Source: Bacillota bacterium (lineage in GTDB: Bacteria > Bacillota > Clostridia > Christensenellales > Borkfalkiaceae). Taken from it: a DNA stretch of 27,394 nucleotides. The notes under the pieces are model-generated. The model was not told the origin of the DNA. It did no database searches and was given only the letters and a program-made list of their open reading frames with translations. Numbering within the stretch: position 1 is the first letter of the stretch; the number at the start of each line of letters is the position of its first letter. Where the stretch lies: positions 1 through 27,394 of the forward strand of contig QAKE01000036.1 in the NCBI GenBank assembly GCA_003343995.1. The letters run 5' to 3'. Of the stretch, positions 1-7,972 are shown in pieces. A program made the translations under genes and the position numbers.

Positions 1-69
1 ATGGTCAAGCGGTTAAGACGCCGCCCTCTCACGGCGGAAACCGGGGTTCGATTCCCCGTGGTGCTACCA
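1..69 (+). tRNA. tRNA-Glu (anticodon CUC), first bases cut by window edge
   Basis: The cloverleaf is readable from the last acceptor base onward. The D-arm pairs GTC with GAC. The anticodon stem CCGCC/GGCGG encloses the loop CTCTCAC, giving anticodon CTC, which reads GAG. The T-arm CGGGG-TTCGATT-CCCCG is intact. The acceptor 3' strand TGGTGCT is followed by discriminator A and an encoded CCA at 67-69. The 5' acceptor strand should read AGCACCA, so only about six bases lie outside the window. The anticodon was assigned by reading the loop directly. Confidence 0.95.
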
Positions 70-108
70 AAAAAACAAAACAGGCATTGTTGCCTGTTTT
101 GTTTTTTT
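70..108 (+). terminator. Rho-independent terminator of the tRNA gene
   Basis: A 12-bp perfect stem (acaaaacaggca at 75-86 with its complement at 91-102) has a 4-base loop and runs into a T tract. It starts immediately after the tRNA CCA, so it most likely ends the tRNA transcript. Confidence 0.85.
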
Positions 109-205
109 GTGCATTAAGGCAGGAACGCCCCCGCAGTTCGATGCCGAGGGCGCCCGCCCGAACGCCACGCGGTTTATCCGCGTATTCCCCGTGGTGATAA
201 CAAAG

Positions 206-243
206 AAAGCGTGCAGACTTTTCATAAAAAGTCTACACGCTTT
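206..243 (-). terminator. Hairpin downstream of trxB, possible second terminator
   Basis: A 17-bp inverted repeat (206-222 with 227-243) has one imperfect pair. That pair is a G-U wobble when transcribed leftward but a C-A mismatch rightward, which favours minus-strand use. The 3' side on the minus strand is only moderately T-rich. It lies between the convergent tRNA and trxB transcripts and may be a back-up terminator for the nrdD-trxB operon. The rest of 109-365 holds no convincing gene. Confidence 0.4.
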
Positions 244-298
244 TTCCTTTTTAATGCAAACGAATTACCGCGCAGAGCGCGCGGCGGTTCATTACACA

Positions 299-329
299 AA
301 ACAGCGCGGCGATTACCGCCGCGCCGTTT
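299..329 (-). terminator. Terminator of the nrdD-trxB operon
   Basis: A very G+C-rich 13-bp stem (317-329 with 299-311) has a short ATTAC-type loop. It is followed on the minus strand by TTTTG. The single non-canonical pair is a G-U wobble only when read on the minus strand. It lies 36 bases after the trxB stop codon. Confidence 0.6.
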
Positions 330-365
330 CTATGAATATCTCCAAATTCCGCGCGAAACGCGCAA

Positions 366-1271
366 TCAAAAGTTTTTATCGATATAGGCGCACGCCGCCA
401 GCGCGGAAACCGCGCCGTCCGCAGCCGCCGTCGTCAGCTGACGGATCTTCTTCGCGCGGCAGTCGCCGGCAACGAACACCCCGTCGCAGGAAGTCGCGCA
501 CGTTTCGTCCGCCGCAACGTATCCGTCTCGATCGAGTTCGACGAGGTTTGCAAACTTCTTATTGTCGGGCACCTGCCCGATCGCCACGAACAGCGCGCCG
601 ATGCGGTGCTCCTTGATTTCTCCGTTTTCCTTATACCGAAAACCTTCCAGCTTATCGCTGCCGATATATTCGGTGAGGGCGGTATTCGGTTTCCAGATCA
701 CGTTCTTTTTGGAAAGCAAGGTTTTCACCAACGCCTCGTCGCCGAAAAACCTGTCGAACAACGTGTAAACGTACACCTTGGGGCAATAACCGGAAAGCAA
801 AATGCCGTACTGCAAGGCGGTGTTGCCGTCCCCGACGAGGGCGACCTCCTCACCCGTGTAAAAGGGTCCGTCGCATATCGCGCAGTAGGAAATGCCGTTG
901 CCGGTCAGCTCCTCCTCGTTCGCAAAGCGCAAATGCTTGTGCTTCACGCCCGCGGCAATGATCACGCTCTTCGCCTCCCGTTCGGCGTATTCCGTCTTTA
1001 CGACAAAGCCTTTGCCCTTTTTTTCTATGCCGAGCGCCTTTTCCAGCTCGACCTCCGCGCCCAGCGCGGTGATCTGCTCGAACAGCCGATCTGCCAGATC
1101 TCCGCCGGAAATTTCCTTGACGGTGGGAAAATTCTCCACGCGCGGCGAATTGGCGATCTGCCCGCCGAAGGTTTCTTCCTCCAGCACGGTTATGCTTTTT
1201 CCGTTTCTTAACGCGTACAGCGCGGCGGTCATTCCCGCCGCGCCCGCGCCGATTACAATAATATCGCTCAT
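366..1271 (-). CDS. trxB: Thioredoxin-disulfide reductase (TrxB)
   Basis: This 301-residue flavoprotein transfers electrons from NADPH through FAD to thioredoxin or glutaredoxin-like proteins in the cytoplasm. The N-terminal FAD-binding GAGAAG is at residues 8-13. The redox-active pair lies in CAICDG at 130-135, where most relatives have CATC. The NADPH-binding loop is GDGNTA (147-152). A C-terminal FAD motif GVFVAGDC is near residue 265. The length is normal for low-molecular-weight TrxB. The start ATG has an AAGGAAAA ribosome binding site and lies 9 bases after the nrdD stop, so the two genes form an operon. The neighbour NrdD carries a fused glutaredoxin-like domain, so a likely job here is to keep that domain reduced. 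The enzyme family is certain; the physical partner is inferred. Confidence 0.95.
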   Translation of the reverse strand: MSDIIVIGAGAAGMTAALYALRNGKSITVLEEETFGGQIANSPRVENFPTVKEISGGDLADRLFEQITALGAEVELEKALGIEKKGKGFVVKTEYAEREAKSVIIAAGVKHKHLRFANEEELTGNGISYCAICDGPFYTGEEVALVGDGNTALQYGILLSGYCPKVYVYTLFDRFFGDEALVKTLLSKKNVIWKPNTALTEYIGSDKLEGFRYKENGEIKEHRIGALFVAIGQVPDNKKFANLVELDRDGYVAADETCATSCDGVFVAGDCRAKKIRQLTTAAADGAVSALAACAYIDKNF

Positions 1272-1280
1272 CGATTTTCC

Positions 1281-3659
1281 TTAATTCAAACTTTCCACGT
1301 ACTTTTTGATGTTGCTCGCGTTCTCGTATTTTTCAAAGCCGTTTTCCGTAGGCACGAGAAGGGTGGGCGCCTTTTTCACGCCGAAGTTTACCGTAACTTC
1401 CTTGTTCTCCTCCGCGTCGATAACGGTGTATTTCACGCCGGCTTTGTCGAGCATCATCTTGCTCATCTTGCAGTTGGGGCAGGTTTTCGTTGCGAACAGC
1501 ATCACGCCCGAAGCCTGCGGCGCCGCCGTCGTTTCCGCTTTCACTTCCTCCGTCTTGCAGGCGCAGTGCTCCGCGTTGGGGAAATGCGAGGTTTCGATGT
1601 TATAGACCTTTCTGTCTTTGAACTCCTCTCTCTTGCCGTCGTTCCAATTCTGCACGGGGCGGTAATAGCCCGTTATGCGGCTGTAAACCTCCGTGGTGCG
1701 GCCGCAGTGCGGGCACTTGTACTGCTCGCCCGCAAGGTAGCCGTGGTCGGCACAGACGGAATACGTGGGCGACATGGTGTAATAGGGCAGCTTGTAATTT
1801 TCCGCAATGGTGCGGACGAGGTTTGCCGCCGCGCGCCAATCGGGCAGTTTCTGACCGAGGAAGGCGTGGAACACCGTGCCTGAGGTATAGAGCGTTTGCA
1901 AATCGTCCTGAATATCGAGGGCGCTGAAGATATCTTCCGTATAGCCGACGGGCAGGTGCGAAGAGTTGGTATAATACGGACGGTCGTTGTTTTCCGACGC
2001 CGTGATGATATCGGGATAACGCTTTCTGTCGTGTTTCGCCAAGCGGTAAGAAGTCGACTCCGCAGGCGTAGCCTCGAGGTTATACAGATCGCCGTAAAGC
2101 TCCTGATAATCGGAAAGGCGTTCGCGCATGAAATTGAGCACGTCTCTCGTGAATTTCTGCGCCTTGGCGTTGGTCAGATCCTTTTTCAGCCACTTCGCGT
2201 TGAGGCAAGCCTCGTTCATCCCCACGAGACCGATGGTGGAAAAGTGGTTATTGAACGTGCCGAGATAACGTTTGGTGTAGGGATATAAACCCTCCTCCAG
2301 CAATTTGGAAATGGTGTTTCTCTTGACCTTCAAGGAACGCGCCGCGATATCCATCATGCGGGAAAGGCGCTTATAGAATTCGCCTTCGTCCTGCGAAAGG
2401 TAGGCGATTCTCGGCATGTTTACGGTGACGACGCCCACCGAACCGGTGCTTTCGCCGCTGCCGAAGAACCCGCCGCTCTTCTTTCTGAGTTCCCTTAAAT
2501 CGAGGCGCAGACGGCAGCACATGGAGCGCACGTCGCTCGGCTCCATATCGGAGTTGATGTAGTTGGAAAAATACGGCGTGCCGTATTTCGCGGTCATCTC
2601 GAACAGGAGCTTGTTGTTCTCCGTTTCCGACCAGTCGAAATCGCGGGTGATGGAATAGGTGGGAATGGGATATTGGAATCCCCTGCCGTTGGCGTCGCCC
2701 TCGATCATGATTTCGATGAACGCCTTGTTGACCATCGCCATTTCCTCGACGCAGTCTTTATATTTGAAATTCATTTCCTTGCCGCCGACGAGCGCGGGAA
2801 GCTCCGCCAAGTCGTTGGGCACAACCCAATCGAGGGTGATGTTGGTAAACGGCGACTGCGTGCCCCAGCGCGAAGGCGTGTTTACGCCGTACACGAAGGA
2901 CTGGATGCACTGCTTGACTTCCTTGTAAGAAAGGTTATCCACCTTTACGAAGGGCGCAAGATAGGTATCGAAGGAAGAAAACGCCTGCGCGCCCGCCCAT
3001 TCGTTCTGCATGATTCCGAGGAAGTTGACCATCTGGTTGCAGAGCGTGGAAAGGTGCGACGCCGGCGAACTGGTGATTTTACCCGGAACGCCGCCCAGAC
3101 CTTCCTGAATGAGCTGTTTTAAAGACCAGCCCGCGCAGTAACCCGTGAGCATGGACAGGTCGTGGATATGGATATCCGCGTTTCTGTGCGCCTGATTGAT
3201 CTCCTCGTCATAAACCTCCGTCAGCCAATAGTTGGCGGTGATCGCGCCGGAGTTGTTCAAAATCAGACCGCCGACGGAATAGGTGACGGTGGAATTTTCC
3301 TTGACGCGCCAGTCGGCGACGTTGAGATAGTTATCGACCGTGTCCTTATAATCGAGAATCGTGGACTTGATATTGCGCAGTTTTTCGCGCTGTTTGCGGT
3401 ATAAAATATAGCACTTGGAAACTTCCACGTACCCCGCCTGAATGAGGACAACTTCCACGCTGTCCTGAATATCTTCGACGGTGACGACGCCGTCTTTGAT
3501 CTTATGCGAAAAATCCGCGGCGACGCGGAGCGCGAGCCGCTCGATGATCTCGTCGGTGTATTCGACCTGCTGCGCGTTGAACGCCTTCTTTACGGCGGTT
3601 TCGATTTTTCCCATATCGTACGAAACTATGCTGCCGTCTCTCTTTTTTACCTGAAACAT
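1281..3659 (-). CDS. nrdD: Anaerobic (class III) ribonucleoside-triphosphate reductase with fused C-terminal glutaredoxin-like domain
   Basis: This 792-residue glycyl-radical enzyme makes deoxyribonucleotides without oxygen. An N-terminal ATP-cone (about residues 1-95) is the allosteric site. The catalytic barrel includes SSPASHLSTLCNQ and the MCCRLRLDL cysteine segment. A C-terminal metal-binding stretch has C636, H639, C649 and C652. The radical-carrying glycine is G664 in SRITGYYRP. After a short linker, residues about 717-792 form a redoxin domain with CPNC at 727-730 and a KKAPTLLV cis-proline segment. E. coli-type NrdD uses formate as reductant, whereas other subclasses are known to use thioredoxin or glutaredoxin-type proteins. 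The fused redoxin and adjacent trxB suggest this one belongs to the latter group. The activase gene nrdG is not in the window. The ATG has an AAAGGAG site upstream. Transcription is probably controlled by NrdR. Confidence 0.95.
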   Translation of the reverse strand: MFQVKKRDGSIVSYDMGKIETAVKKAFNAQQVEYTDEIIERLALRVAADFSHKIKDGVVTVEDIQDSVEVVLIQAGYVEVSKCYILYRKQREKLRNIKSTILDYKDTVDNYLNVADWRVKENSTVTYSVGGLILNNSGAITANYWLTEVYDEEINQAHRNADIHIHDLSMLTGYCAGWSLKQLIQEGLGGVPGKITSSPASHLSTLCNQMVNFLGIMQNEWAGAQAFSSFDTYLAPFVKVDNLSYKEVKQCIQSFVYGVNTPSRWGTQSPFTNITLDWVVPNDLAELPALVGGKEMNFKYKDCVEEMAMVNKAFIEIMIEGDANGRGFQYPIPTYSITRDFDWSETENNKLLFEMTAKYGTPYFSNYINSDMEPSDVRSMCCRLRLDLRELRKKSGGFFGSGESTGSVGVVTVNMPRIAYLSQDEGEFYKRLSRMMDIAARSLKVKRNTISKLLEEGLYPYTKRYLGTFNNHFSTIGLVGMNEACLNAKWLKKDLTNAKAQKFTRDVLNFMRERLSDYQELYGDLYNLEATPAESTSYRLAKHDRKRYPDIITASENNDRPYYTNSSHLPVGYTEDIFSALDIQDDLQTLYTSGTVFHAFLGQKLPDWRAAANLVRTIAENYKLPYYTMSPTYSVCADHGYLAGEQYKCPHCGRTTEVYSRITGYYRPVQNWNDGKREEFKDRKVYNIETSHFPNAEHCACKTEEVKAETTAAPQASGVMLFATKTCPNCKMSKMMLDKAGVKYTVIDAEENKEVTVNFGVKKAPTLLVPTENGFEKYENASNIKKYVESLN

Positions 3660-3729
3660 AACCCTTATTCTCCTTTAATTTTTGCGTACTGTTATCTTAC
3701 CACGAAACGCCTTTCTTGTCAAGACCTTT

Positions 3730-3777
3730 TTTCAAGATATTGTACTCAAAAAATCATTTAAACACAAGATATAGTGC
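3730..3777 (-). promoter_or_regulatory. Tandem NrdR boxes overlapping the nrdD promoter
   Basis: The known NrdR box consensus is the palindrome acaCwAtATaTwGtgt. The sequence at 3762-3777 (acacaagatatagtgc) matches 14 of 16 positions. A second, weaker copy has the core caagatattg at 3733-3742, matching 9 of 10 core positions. The two cores are 32 bp apart, about three helical turns, which is the spacing known for paired NrdR sites. Box 1 covers the -10 and box 2 covers the -35, so the ATP-cone repressor NrdR should block RNA polymerase when deoxynucleotides are plentiful. Confidence 0.85.
3739..3767 (-). promoter_or_regulatory. Sigma-A promoter of nrdD-trxB
   Basis: Read on the minus strand, -10 TACAAT (3739-3744, 5/6 consensus) lies 17 bases from -35 TTGTGT (3762-3767, weak 3/6). 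Transcription would start near 3732 and give a leader of about 70 bases. The promoter lies entirely within the two NrdR boxes. The remaining intergenic sequence (3778-3902) shows no gene. Confidence 0.65.
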
Positions 3778-3902
3778 TTGATTTATCAATTTTAACTTAC
3801 CGTTTTTACCCGAAAAACCCTCTTTTCCCGCCAAATACAAGGCGTTTTCCGCGCGCGCGCTTTATGCGAAAGCGCAAAATTTTTTTATCGCGCACTCAGC
3901 AT

Positions 3903-3945
3903 AAAAAAATGCCCGCCGCGGAAATAAATTCCGGCGCGCGGGCAT
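3903..3945 (-). terminator. Terminator of the 7416-3971 operon
   Basis: On the minus strand a long G+C-rich stem (ATGCCCGC... paired with ...GCGGGCAT, 3909-3944) closes a TTTA-type loop. It is followed by seven T residues. It starts 26 bases after the stop codon of the SIMPL-domain gene. Confidence 0.85.
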
Positions 3946-3970
3946 GTCGGCTGTCGAAGTTTTTTCCTTT

Positions 3971-4588
3971 TCAAAAAATCTCCCACACGACGTCCACCGT
4001 TTCGCTCGCCCTGATTTCCTCCGGCGCGATATTGACGGCGCTATCCGCGGCAAACGCGCGCACGGCGGCAAAGGACCGCGCTTCGCCGTCCTGACGGATC
4101 TCCGAAATCGCCCCCAACTGCACGCCGCACGCGGCGGCGATAACCTGCGCGCGCGCTTTCGCGTCCTTGCACGCGGCTTTTAAGAGCTCGCTTTTAAAAT
4201 CGTCGTCGTTCTTCAACGAAAAATGCAGGGAAAAATCCGTTGCGCCGCTGTTTGCGGCGGTGTGCGCCGCGCGGTTCAACCGTTCCGTTTCGCAGGGAAA
4301 GCGAAGCGTGAGCACGTTGGTAAACTCATAGCCCGCGAACACTTCCCGATTAACGTTTTCTTCTCTCACATAGGATTTTTTGCGGTTTACGCGGAATATG
4401 CCCGTCTTGAAATCGCCTTTTCGGTATCCTTCTTTTTCAAACGCGGCGTAGAGCGCGGCGAGCGCGTCATTCAACGCGGCGTACGCCTTTTCGTATTCCG
4501 CATCTTCCCCGCGCACGGTGCAAACGAGCTCCGCAACGTCCGGCACGCGCGAACATTCCGCCCTGCCCCTTACCGATATCGTTCTCAT
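3971..4588 (-). CDS. SIMPL-domain (DUF541/YggE-like) protein
   Basis: This 205-residue protein matches the SIMPL (DUF541) pattern. It has an N-terminal ISVRGRAE strand followed by PDVAELVCTV, a central stretch rich in alternating charged residues, and a C-terminal helix-strand segment with ACKDAKARAQVIAAACGVQLG. That last segment is the family's typical A-x-x-D-A-x-x-R-A-x-x-I-A-x-x-x-G-x-x-L-G signature. Family members occur in the periplasm or at the cell surface and have been linked to stress tolerance, but their biochemical role is not settled. No signal peptide is visible, so this copy is probably cytoplasmic. The ATG follows an AAGGAG site by 6 bases and lies 10 bases after the transporter gene. 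It is the last gene of a three-gene operon. Confidence 0.8.
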   Translation of the reverse strand: MRTISVRGRAECSRVPDVAELVCTVRGEDAEYEKAYAALNDALAALYAAFEKEGYRKGDFKTGIFRVNRKKSYVREENVNREVFAGYEFTNVLTLRFPCETERLNRAAHTAANSGATDFSLHFSLKNDDDFKSELLKAACKDAKARAQVIAAACGVQLGAISEIRQDGEARSFAAVRAFAADSAVNIAPEEIRASETVDVVWEIF

Positions 4589-4598
4589 GTTTTTCTCC

Positions 4599-5510
4599 TT
4601 ACAAACTGAATATCACGATGGACGCAACGCCCAACACGACGCCCAATATCACGCGCCAAGTCATTTTTTCCTTCATGAAAATCGCGGAAAACACCGTCGC
4701 CACGATGACCGAACCGCCCAGCGCGACGGGGTACAGGAACGCCGCGGGCACCTTTGTGGAAAGAAAGGTAACCGCGAGGTTGACGATGCCGAGCCCCAGC
4801 ACGTTGAACAAAACGCTCTTTTTATTGTGCGCCAGCGCGTTGAAATCGGATTTCACCGTCGTTCCTCTCGTCACGGCGATATAAACGGCGTATACGATGA
4901 GGGCGCAGACGCCCGCAAAGGTAAAGCTGAGCGCCGTCATGGAAAACACGCCTTCTCCCCCCATCATCTTCTGCTCCGCGTTCTGAATGACGCAGGAAAG
5001 CCCGTTGCTCAAAAAGGCGATGACGTTGAAAACCAGCCATTTGACCTTGCTCTTTTTCAGCGCGGCTTTCTCTTCCTCCGTCCCATCTTCCTGCTTTAAG
5101 ATGATGAGCGCGAGGGAGGCGACCATCAGCACGAGTCCGGAAACGAGCATCCAGACGTTGAACTCTTCCTGCCAGAAGATCACGCCCGTGAGCGTGGGGA
5201 TCACCAGACTCAGGGAATTGAAAAGGTTGGTTTTGGATAAGCTGCCCACTTCCATCGCGGCGTAAAGCGCGAAATTGCAAACGACGTAATTTGCGCCGAA
5301 TACCGCCGCGTAAAGCACGACCTTGCCGTTGATCGGTTCGTTTGCGAAAGCGAAAACGATCCACATGACGGCGGCGATCAGCAGGGAAAATACCGCGATA
5401 TTCAAAAACTTTTCCCTTTGCGTCTGCGCGTTGCTGTATTTTTTGCCGAGAGAGCCGAGCGCGATGAATCCCGCCACCAAAAAGGTGAGTATGTAACAAA
5501 GTATCTGCAT
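4599..5510 (-). CDS. DMT-superfamily (EamA-like) membrane transporter
   Basis: The 303-residue product is almost entirely hydrophobic, with about ten predicted membrane spans in two halves of five. This is the arrangement of drug/metabolite transporters with paired EamA domains. Recognisable features are the loop FANEPINGKVVLYAAVFGANYV region near residues 55-78, a LSLVIPTLTGVIFWQEEFNVW stretch ending the first half (around 100-120), and a matching VALGGSVIVATVFSAIFMKEK end of the second half (around 265-285). A charged cytoplasmic loop (EDGTEEEKAALKKSK) joins the halves. The substrate cannot be told from sequence. It lies 19 bases after the upstream TIM-barrel-like gene, so it may move a product or substrate of that protein. 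The ribosome binding site is weak (AAGGCGG, rather far upstream), hinting at translational coupling. Confidence 0.85.
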   Translation of the reverse strand: MQILCYILTFLVAGFIALGSLGKKYSNAQTQREKFLNIAVFSLLIAAVMWIVFAFANEPINGKVVLYAAVFGANYVVCNFALYAAMEVGSLSKTNLFNSLSLVIPTLTGVIFWQEEFNVWMLVSGLVLMVASLALIILKQEDGTEEEKAALKKSKVKWLVFNVIAFLSNGLSCVIQNAEQKMMGGEGVFSMTALSFTFAGVCALIVYAVYIAVTRGTTVKSDFNALAHNKKSVLFNVLGLGIVNLAVTFLSTKVPAAFLYPVALGGSVIVATVFSAIFMKEKMTWRVILGVVLGVASIVIFSL

Positions 5511-5529
5511 GTGTGTATCTTTTGCCGCC

Positions 5530-7416
5530 TTATAATTTCACTTTAAATCCCACGAAGGTATAGGGTGCGATTTCTTCGATTTTCACCTTATCGCCGCAAA
5601 GCTCGCCCTTTCCGCTCAGCCACTCGACGGCGCCGTACGGGCGGGAAAGCGCGATTTCCGCCAGCGGAATGTCGTCGGGGAATAAATTCCAGAATCCCAC
5701 CGCGAGACCGTCTTCCGTCTGCTTGCAAAAAAGATAGATATCGGGATGCCCCGCGCACGACGCGGGCAGTTTTCTGCCGCAGAGCCACTCGGTTTCGCGG
5801 ACGATTTCCCGCTGACGGGCGTAACAGCGATAGAGCATTTTATCGGAACGCTCGCCGTCGAACGCGTACACCAAAAACCGCAGTCCCTCGGCGTTTACGT
5901 AGCGATAAGCGCCCGTATGGCGATTTTTCCCTTCGAGATACGTCAGCGTTTCGGCGCCATTTTTCGTTTCCACATGGAAATAAACGGGCTGCGCCGTGGT
6001 GACGTGAATGTTTTCCGAAAGGAAATGCTCCGTTCCGACGATATCCCGCACGGGGGTTATCGATTCCATTCCGACGTCTATGCCGCGTTCTTGCAAAATC
6101 TTCGCCGCGACGACGTCGACGATCGCGCCGTTTTTCAGCGCGGATTTTTCTATATAACGCGCGTTTTCCCCGATGACGACGGCGGGATAATCGCCGCCGA
6201 AGGCGACGGGCGCGCACACGCCCGCGGCAAAATGCACGCCGTGTCCGCCCGCCCAGACCGCATATTCCGCGTTCGCATAGGGATCGCCGCCCGTCAGTTC
6301 GGCGTTGCGGAAGCATTCCGCCCGTTCAAAGAGGTTCAGCCCGACGGCATCGCCTTCCTTGAAGGTTTCTTCAATCGCCTTTAAGAGCGCCGCGTTTTTG
6401 ACGTGACGGTCGACAAAACCCGTTTCGTAGTCATACGGCGCGGCGTATTCCAGCATGTATTTCAAAATGCCGTCGTAACAGCCGTCCGCCGCAAGCGCCT
6501 GATCGAAAATTTCAAGATAAGCGGCGGGACAGGCGAGACGCGGGCGGGGATAGGTGTCCCCTTCGCAGATGATTTCGAGGTTTTCCCTGTCGATCCAGCG
6601 GGCGGCAAGCCGCTCCGTCAGCAATACCTGCGCCAGATCGAAGCCGTTTTTCGCCCAATAGGGCGCGCCGAACGAACGCCACAACCGCTTGTTTTTCCCC
6701 GCTAAAATTTTCACCGCGTCGGAAGTTGCGGCGCCGTCTACATCCATCATGCTCGCCGTGCCGCAAAGCCCGATGCGGATGCCGCGGTCGACCTCGTCCA
6801 CCGCCGCGCGGATTTTTTTCGCAAAGGAAAGCACGGTATCCTTCATCATCTCCAGCCACGCGTCGCGGTATTTCGACTTGCCGCCGGAAAATACCTTTTT
6901 CACGATCTCTTCGCGCGATAACTCCTCGCCGACGAGGCTGCAGAAAATTTTCATGTGGTTTTCGCAAAGACAGCTTGCGCTGCTCCCGTCCCCGCCGTGA
7001 TTGGTCATACGGAAATCGTCGTCCAAAAGTATCTGTTTCGCGCCGGCTTTCGCAACGTTTTTAATCCATTCGCAGATGTCGTCGGTAAATTTTTCGTCCG
7101 TGGGGCAGTACGCGGCATAGCCGACGTTACCGCGGATATTCACGACGTTCGTATAATCCGATGTTTCGTTGATCGGCCAGCCGTGACCGATGGTTTCCCC
7201 GATCCAGACGCACACTTCAAAGCCCTCGCCCTCGAAAAAGGCGATTTCTTCCGCCAAACCCGCCATGTTTTCGGCGGTCTGAACGCGGCCGTTTTTCACG
7301 ACGCGGTAGATGGCGAGCATCACTCTGTTCGCCCCCGTGCGCCGCAGCGTTTTTAAGAGAGCAATCCTGTCGAAATTGCCGTTGTTGTATATTACGGGCA
7401 CCGAAACAGTTCTCAT
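5530..7416 (-). CDS. Uncharacterised TIM-barrel-like protein, possible glycoside hydrolase
   Basis: I do not recognise a named family for this 628-residue protein. The first half has the look of a (beta/alpha)8 barrel. Strands end in acidic or aromatic residues: VCVWIGETIGHGW (around 67-79), QILLDDDFRMTNHG (around 140-153), RIGLCGTASMMDVDG (around 220) and LEIICEGDTYPRPR (around 283-296). Conserved-looking acids at strand ends (DDD and E in CEGDTY) would fit a retaining or inverting glycosidase active site, but this is inference. A middle part contains a glutamine-amidotransferase-like or GH42 domain-3-like alternation (YPAVVIGENARYIEK), and the C-terminus ends in beta strands. There is no signal peptide. 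The ATG has an AGTGAGGA site, and a clear sigma-A promoter lies upstream. It heads an operon with a transporter. Confidence 0.6.
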   Translation of the reverse strand: MRTVSVPVIYNNGNFDRIALLKTLRRTGANRVMLAIYRVVKNGRVQTAENMAGLAEEIAFFEGEGFEVCVWIGETIGHGWPINETSDYTNVVNIRGNVGYAAYCPTDEKFTDDICEWIKNVAKAGAKQILLDDDFRMTNHGGDGSSASCLCENHMKIFCSLVGEELSREEIVKKVFSGGKSKYRDAWLEMMKDTVLSFAKKIRAAVDEVDRGIRIGLCGTASMMDVDGAATSDAVKILAGKNKRLWRSFGAPYWAKNGFDLAQVLLTERLAARWIDRENLEIICEGDTYPRPRLACPAAYLEIFDQALAADGCYDGILKYMLEYAAPYDYETGFVDRHVKNAALLKAIEETFKEGDAVGLNLFERAECFRNAELTGGDPYANAEYAVWAGGHGVHFAAGVCAPVAFGGDYPAVVIGENARYIEKSALKNGAIVDVVAAKILQERGIDVGMESITPVRDIVGTEHFLSENIHVTTAQPVYFHVETKNGAETLTYLEGKNRHTGAYRYVNAEGLRFLVYAFDGERSDKMLYRCYARQREIVRETEWLCGRKLPASCAGHPDIYLFCKQTEDGLAVGFWNLFPDDIPLAEIALSRPYGAVEWLSGKGELCGDKVKIEEIAPYTFVGFKVKL

Positions 7417-7453
7417 ATTTTCCTCACTTGATTTTTTTTGTTAATCTTGTAAT

Positions 7454-7482
7454 AGTATATCGCAAAGCGGTGTCGCCGTCAA
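7454..7482 (-). promoter_or_regulatory. Sigma-A promoter of the 7416-3971 operon
   Basis: On the minus strand, -35 TTGACG (7477-7482) and -10 TATACT (7454-7459) each match 5 of 6 consensus bases and are separated by exactly 17 bases. Transcription would begin near 7447, about 30 bases before the ATG at 7416. Confidence 0.85.
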
Positions 7483-7643
7483 GCGTAATCGCCGAATATT
7501 TCTTTGCGTTTTTTCCCGCGAAATTCCGCCGTATTTTTCCGCGGAACGCAAATTTCTTTTTACGTAAACGAATCAAAAACGCCGGCGATTTTTTTAGAAT
7601 AAATCCAAGCCGTGTACGGCAAATAATTTTTGGAGGTTTCAAT

Positions 7644-7958
7644 ATGAAACAGGTAAAAGCAAACGAGAAGGCGAAAACCGAGCGCAGAATGCGCAACGCG
7701 TTCGAGGAAAAACACGATCCGAACCTCCGTTCGGATTACGCGGCGCTGCAAAAATGCCGCAGTTTTTGGAACTGCTACGATTTTCTCTTCAACGAACGGC
7801 GCGGCGCGGATTTTGAAAGTTTATTTATGAAACGGGAAAACTTTCACAAGTCGGCGTATTTCAAGGCGGAAACGCTGCACATCTGCGTAAAAACCTATCA
7901 CCGCCATATCGCGCAGTACGTAAAATCCTTTGAGTATTTTTTGAAAGAAACGGAATAA
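7644..7958 (+). CDS. Small hypothetical protein, possibly helix-turn-helix
   Basis: The product is a basic 104-residue protein of unknown function. A longer reading frame is open upstream, but the ATG at 7644 is preferred because it follows a strong TGGAGG site (7631-7636) by 7 bases. The N-terminus is charged (KANEKAKTERRMRNAFEEKH) and the rest is predicted helical. The last third (FKAETLHICVKTYHRHIAQY, about 72-91) resembles the second half of a sigma region-4 or phage-regulator helix-turn-helix of the L-x-I-S-x-x-T-Y-x-R type. That resemblance is weak and from memory only. It is the only plus-strand gene in the first 15 kb apart from the tRNA. It stands alone between a divergent operon and a bidirectional terminator. 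No good promoter could be placed upstream. Confidence 0.65.
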   Translation: MKQVKANEKAKTERRMRNAFEEKHDPNLRSDYAALQKCRSFWNCYDFLFNERRGADFESLFMKRENFHKSAYFKAETLHICVKTYHRHIAQYVKSFEYFLKETE

Positions 7959-7972
7959 ATTTATTTTTCTGC

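Noticed and set aside
3857..3887. Hairpin gcgcttt/aaagcgc followed by a T run on the plus strand
   Set aside because: It looks like a terminator, but no plus-strand gene ends nearby, so no function was assigned.
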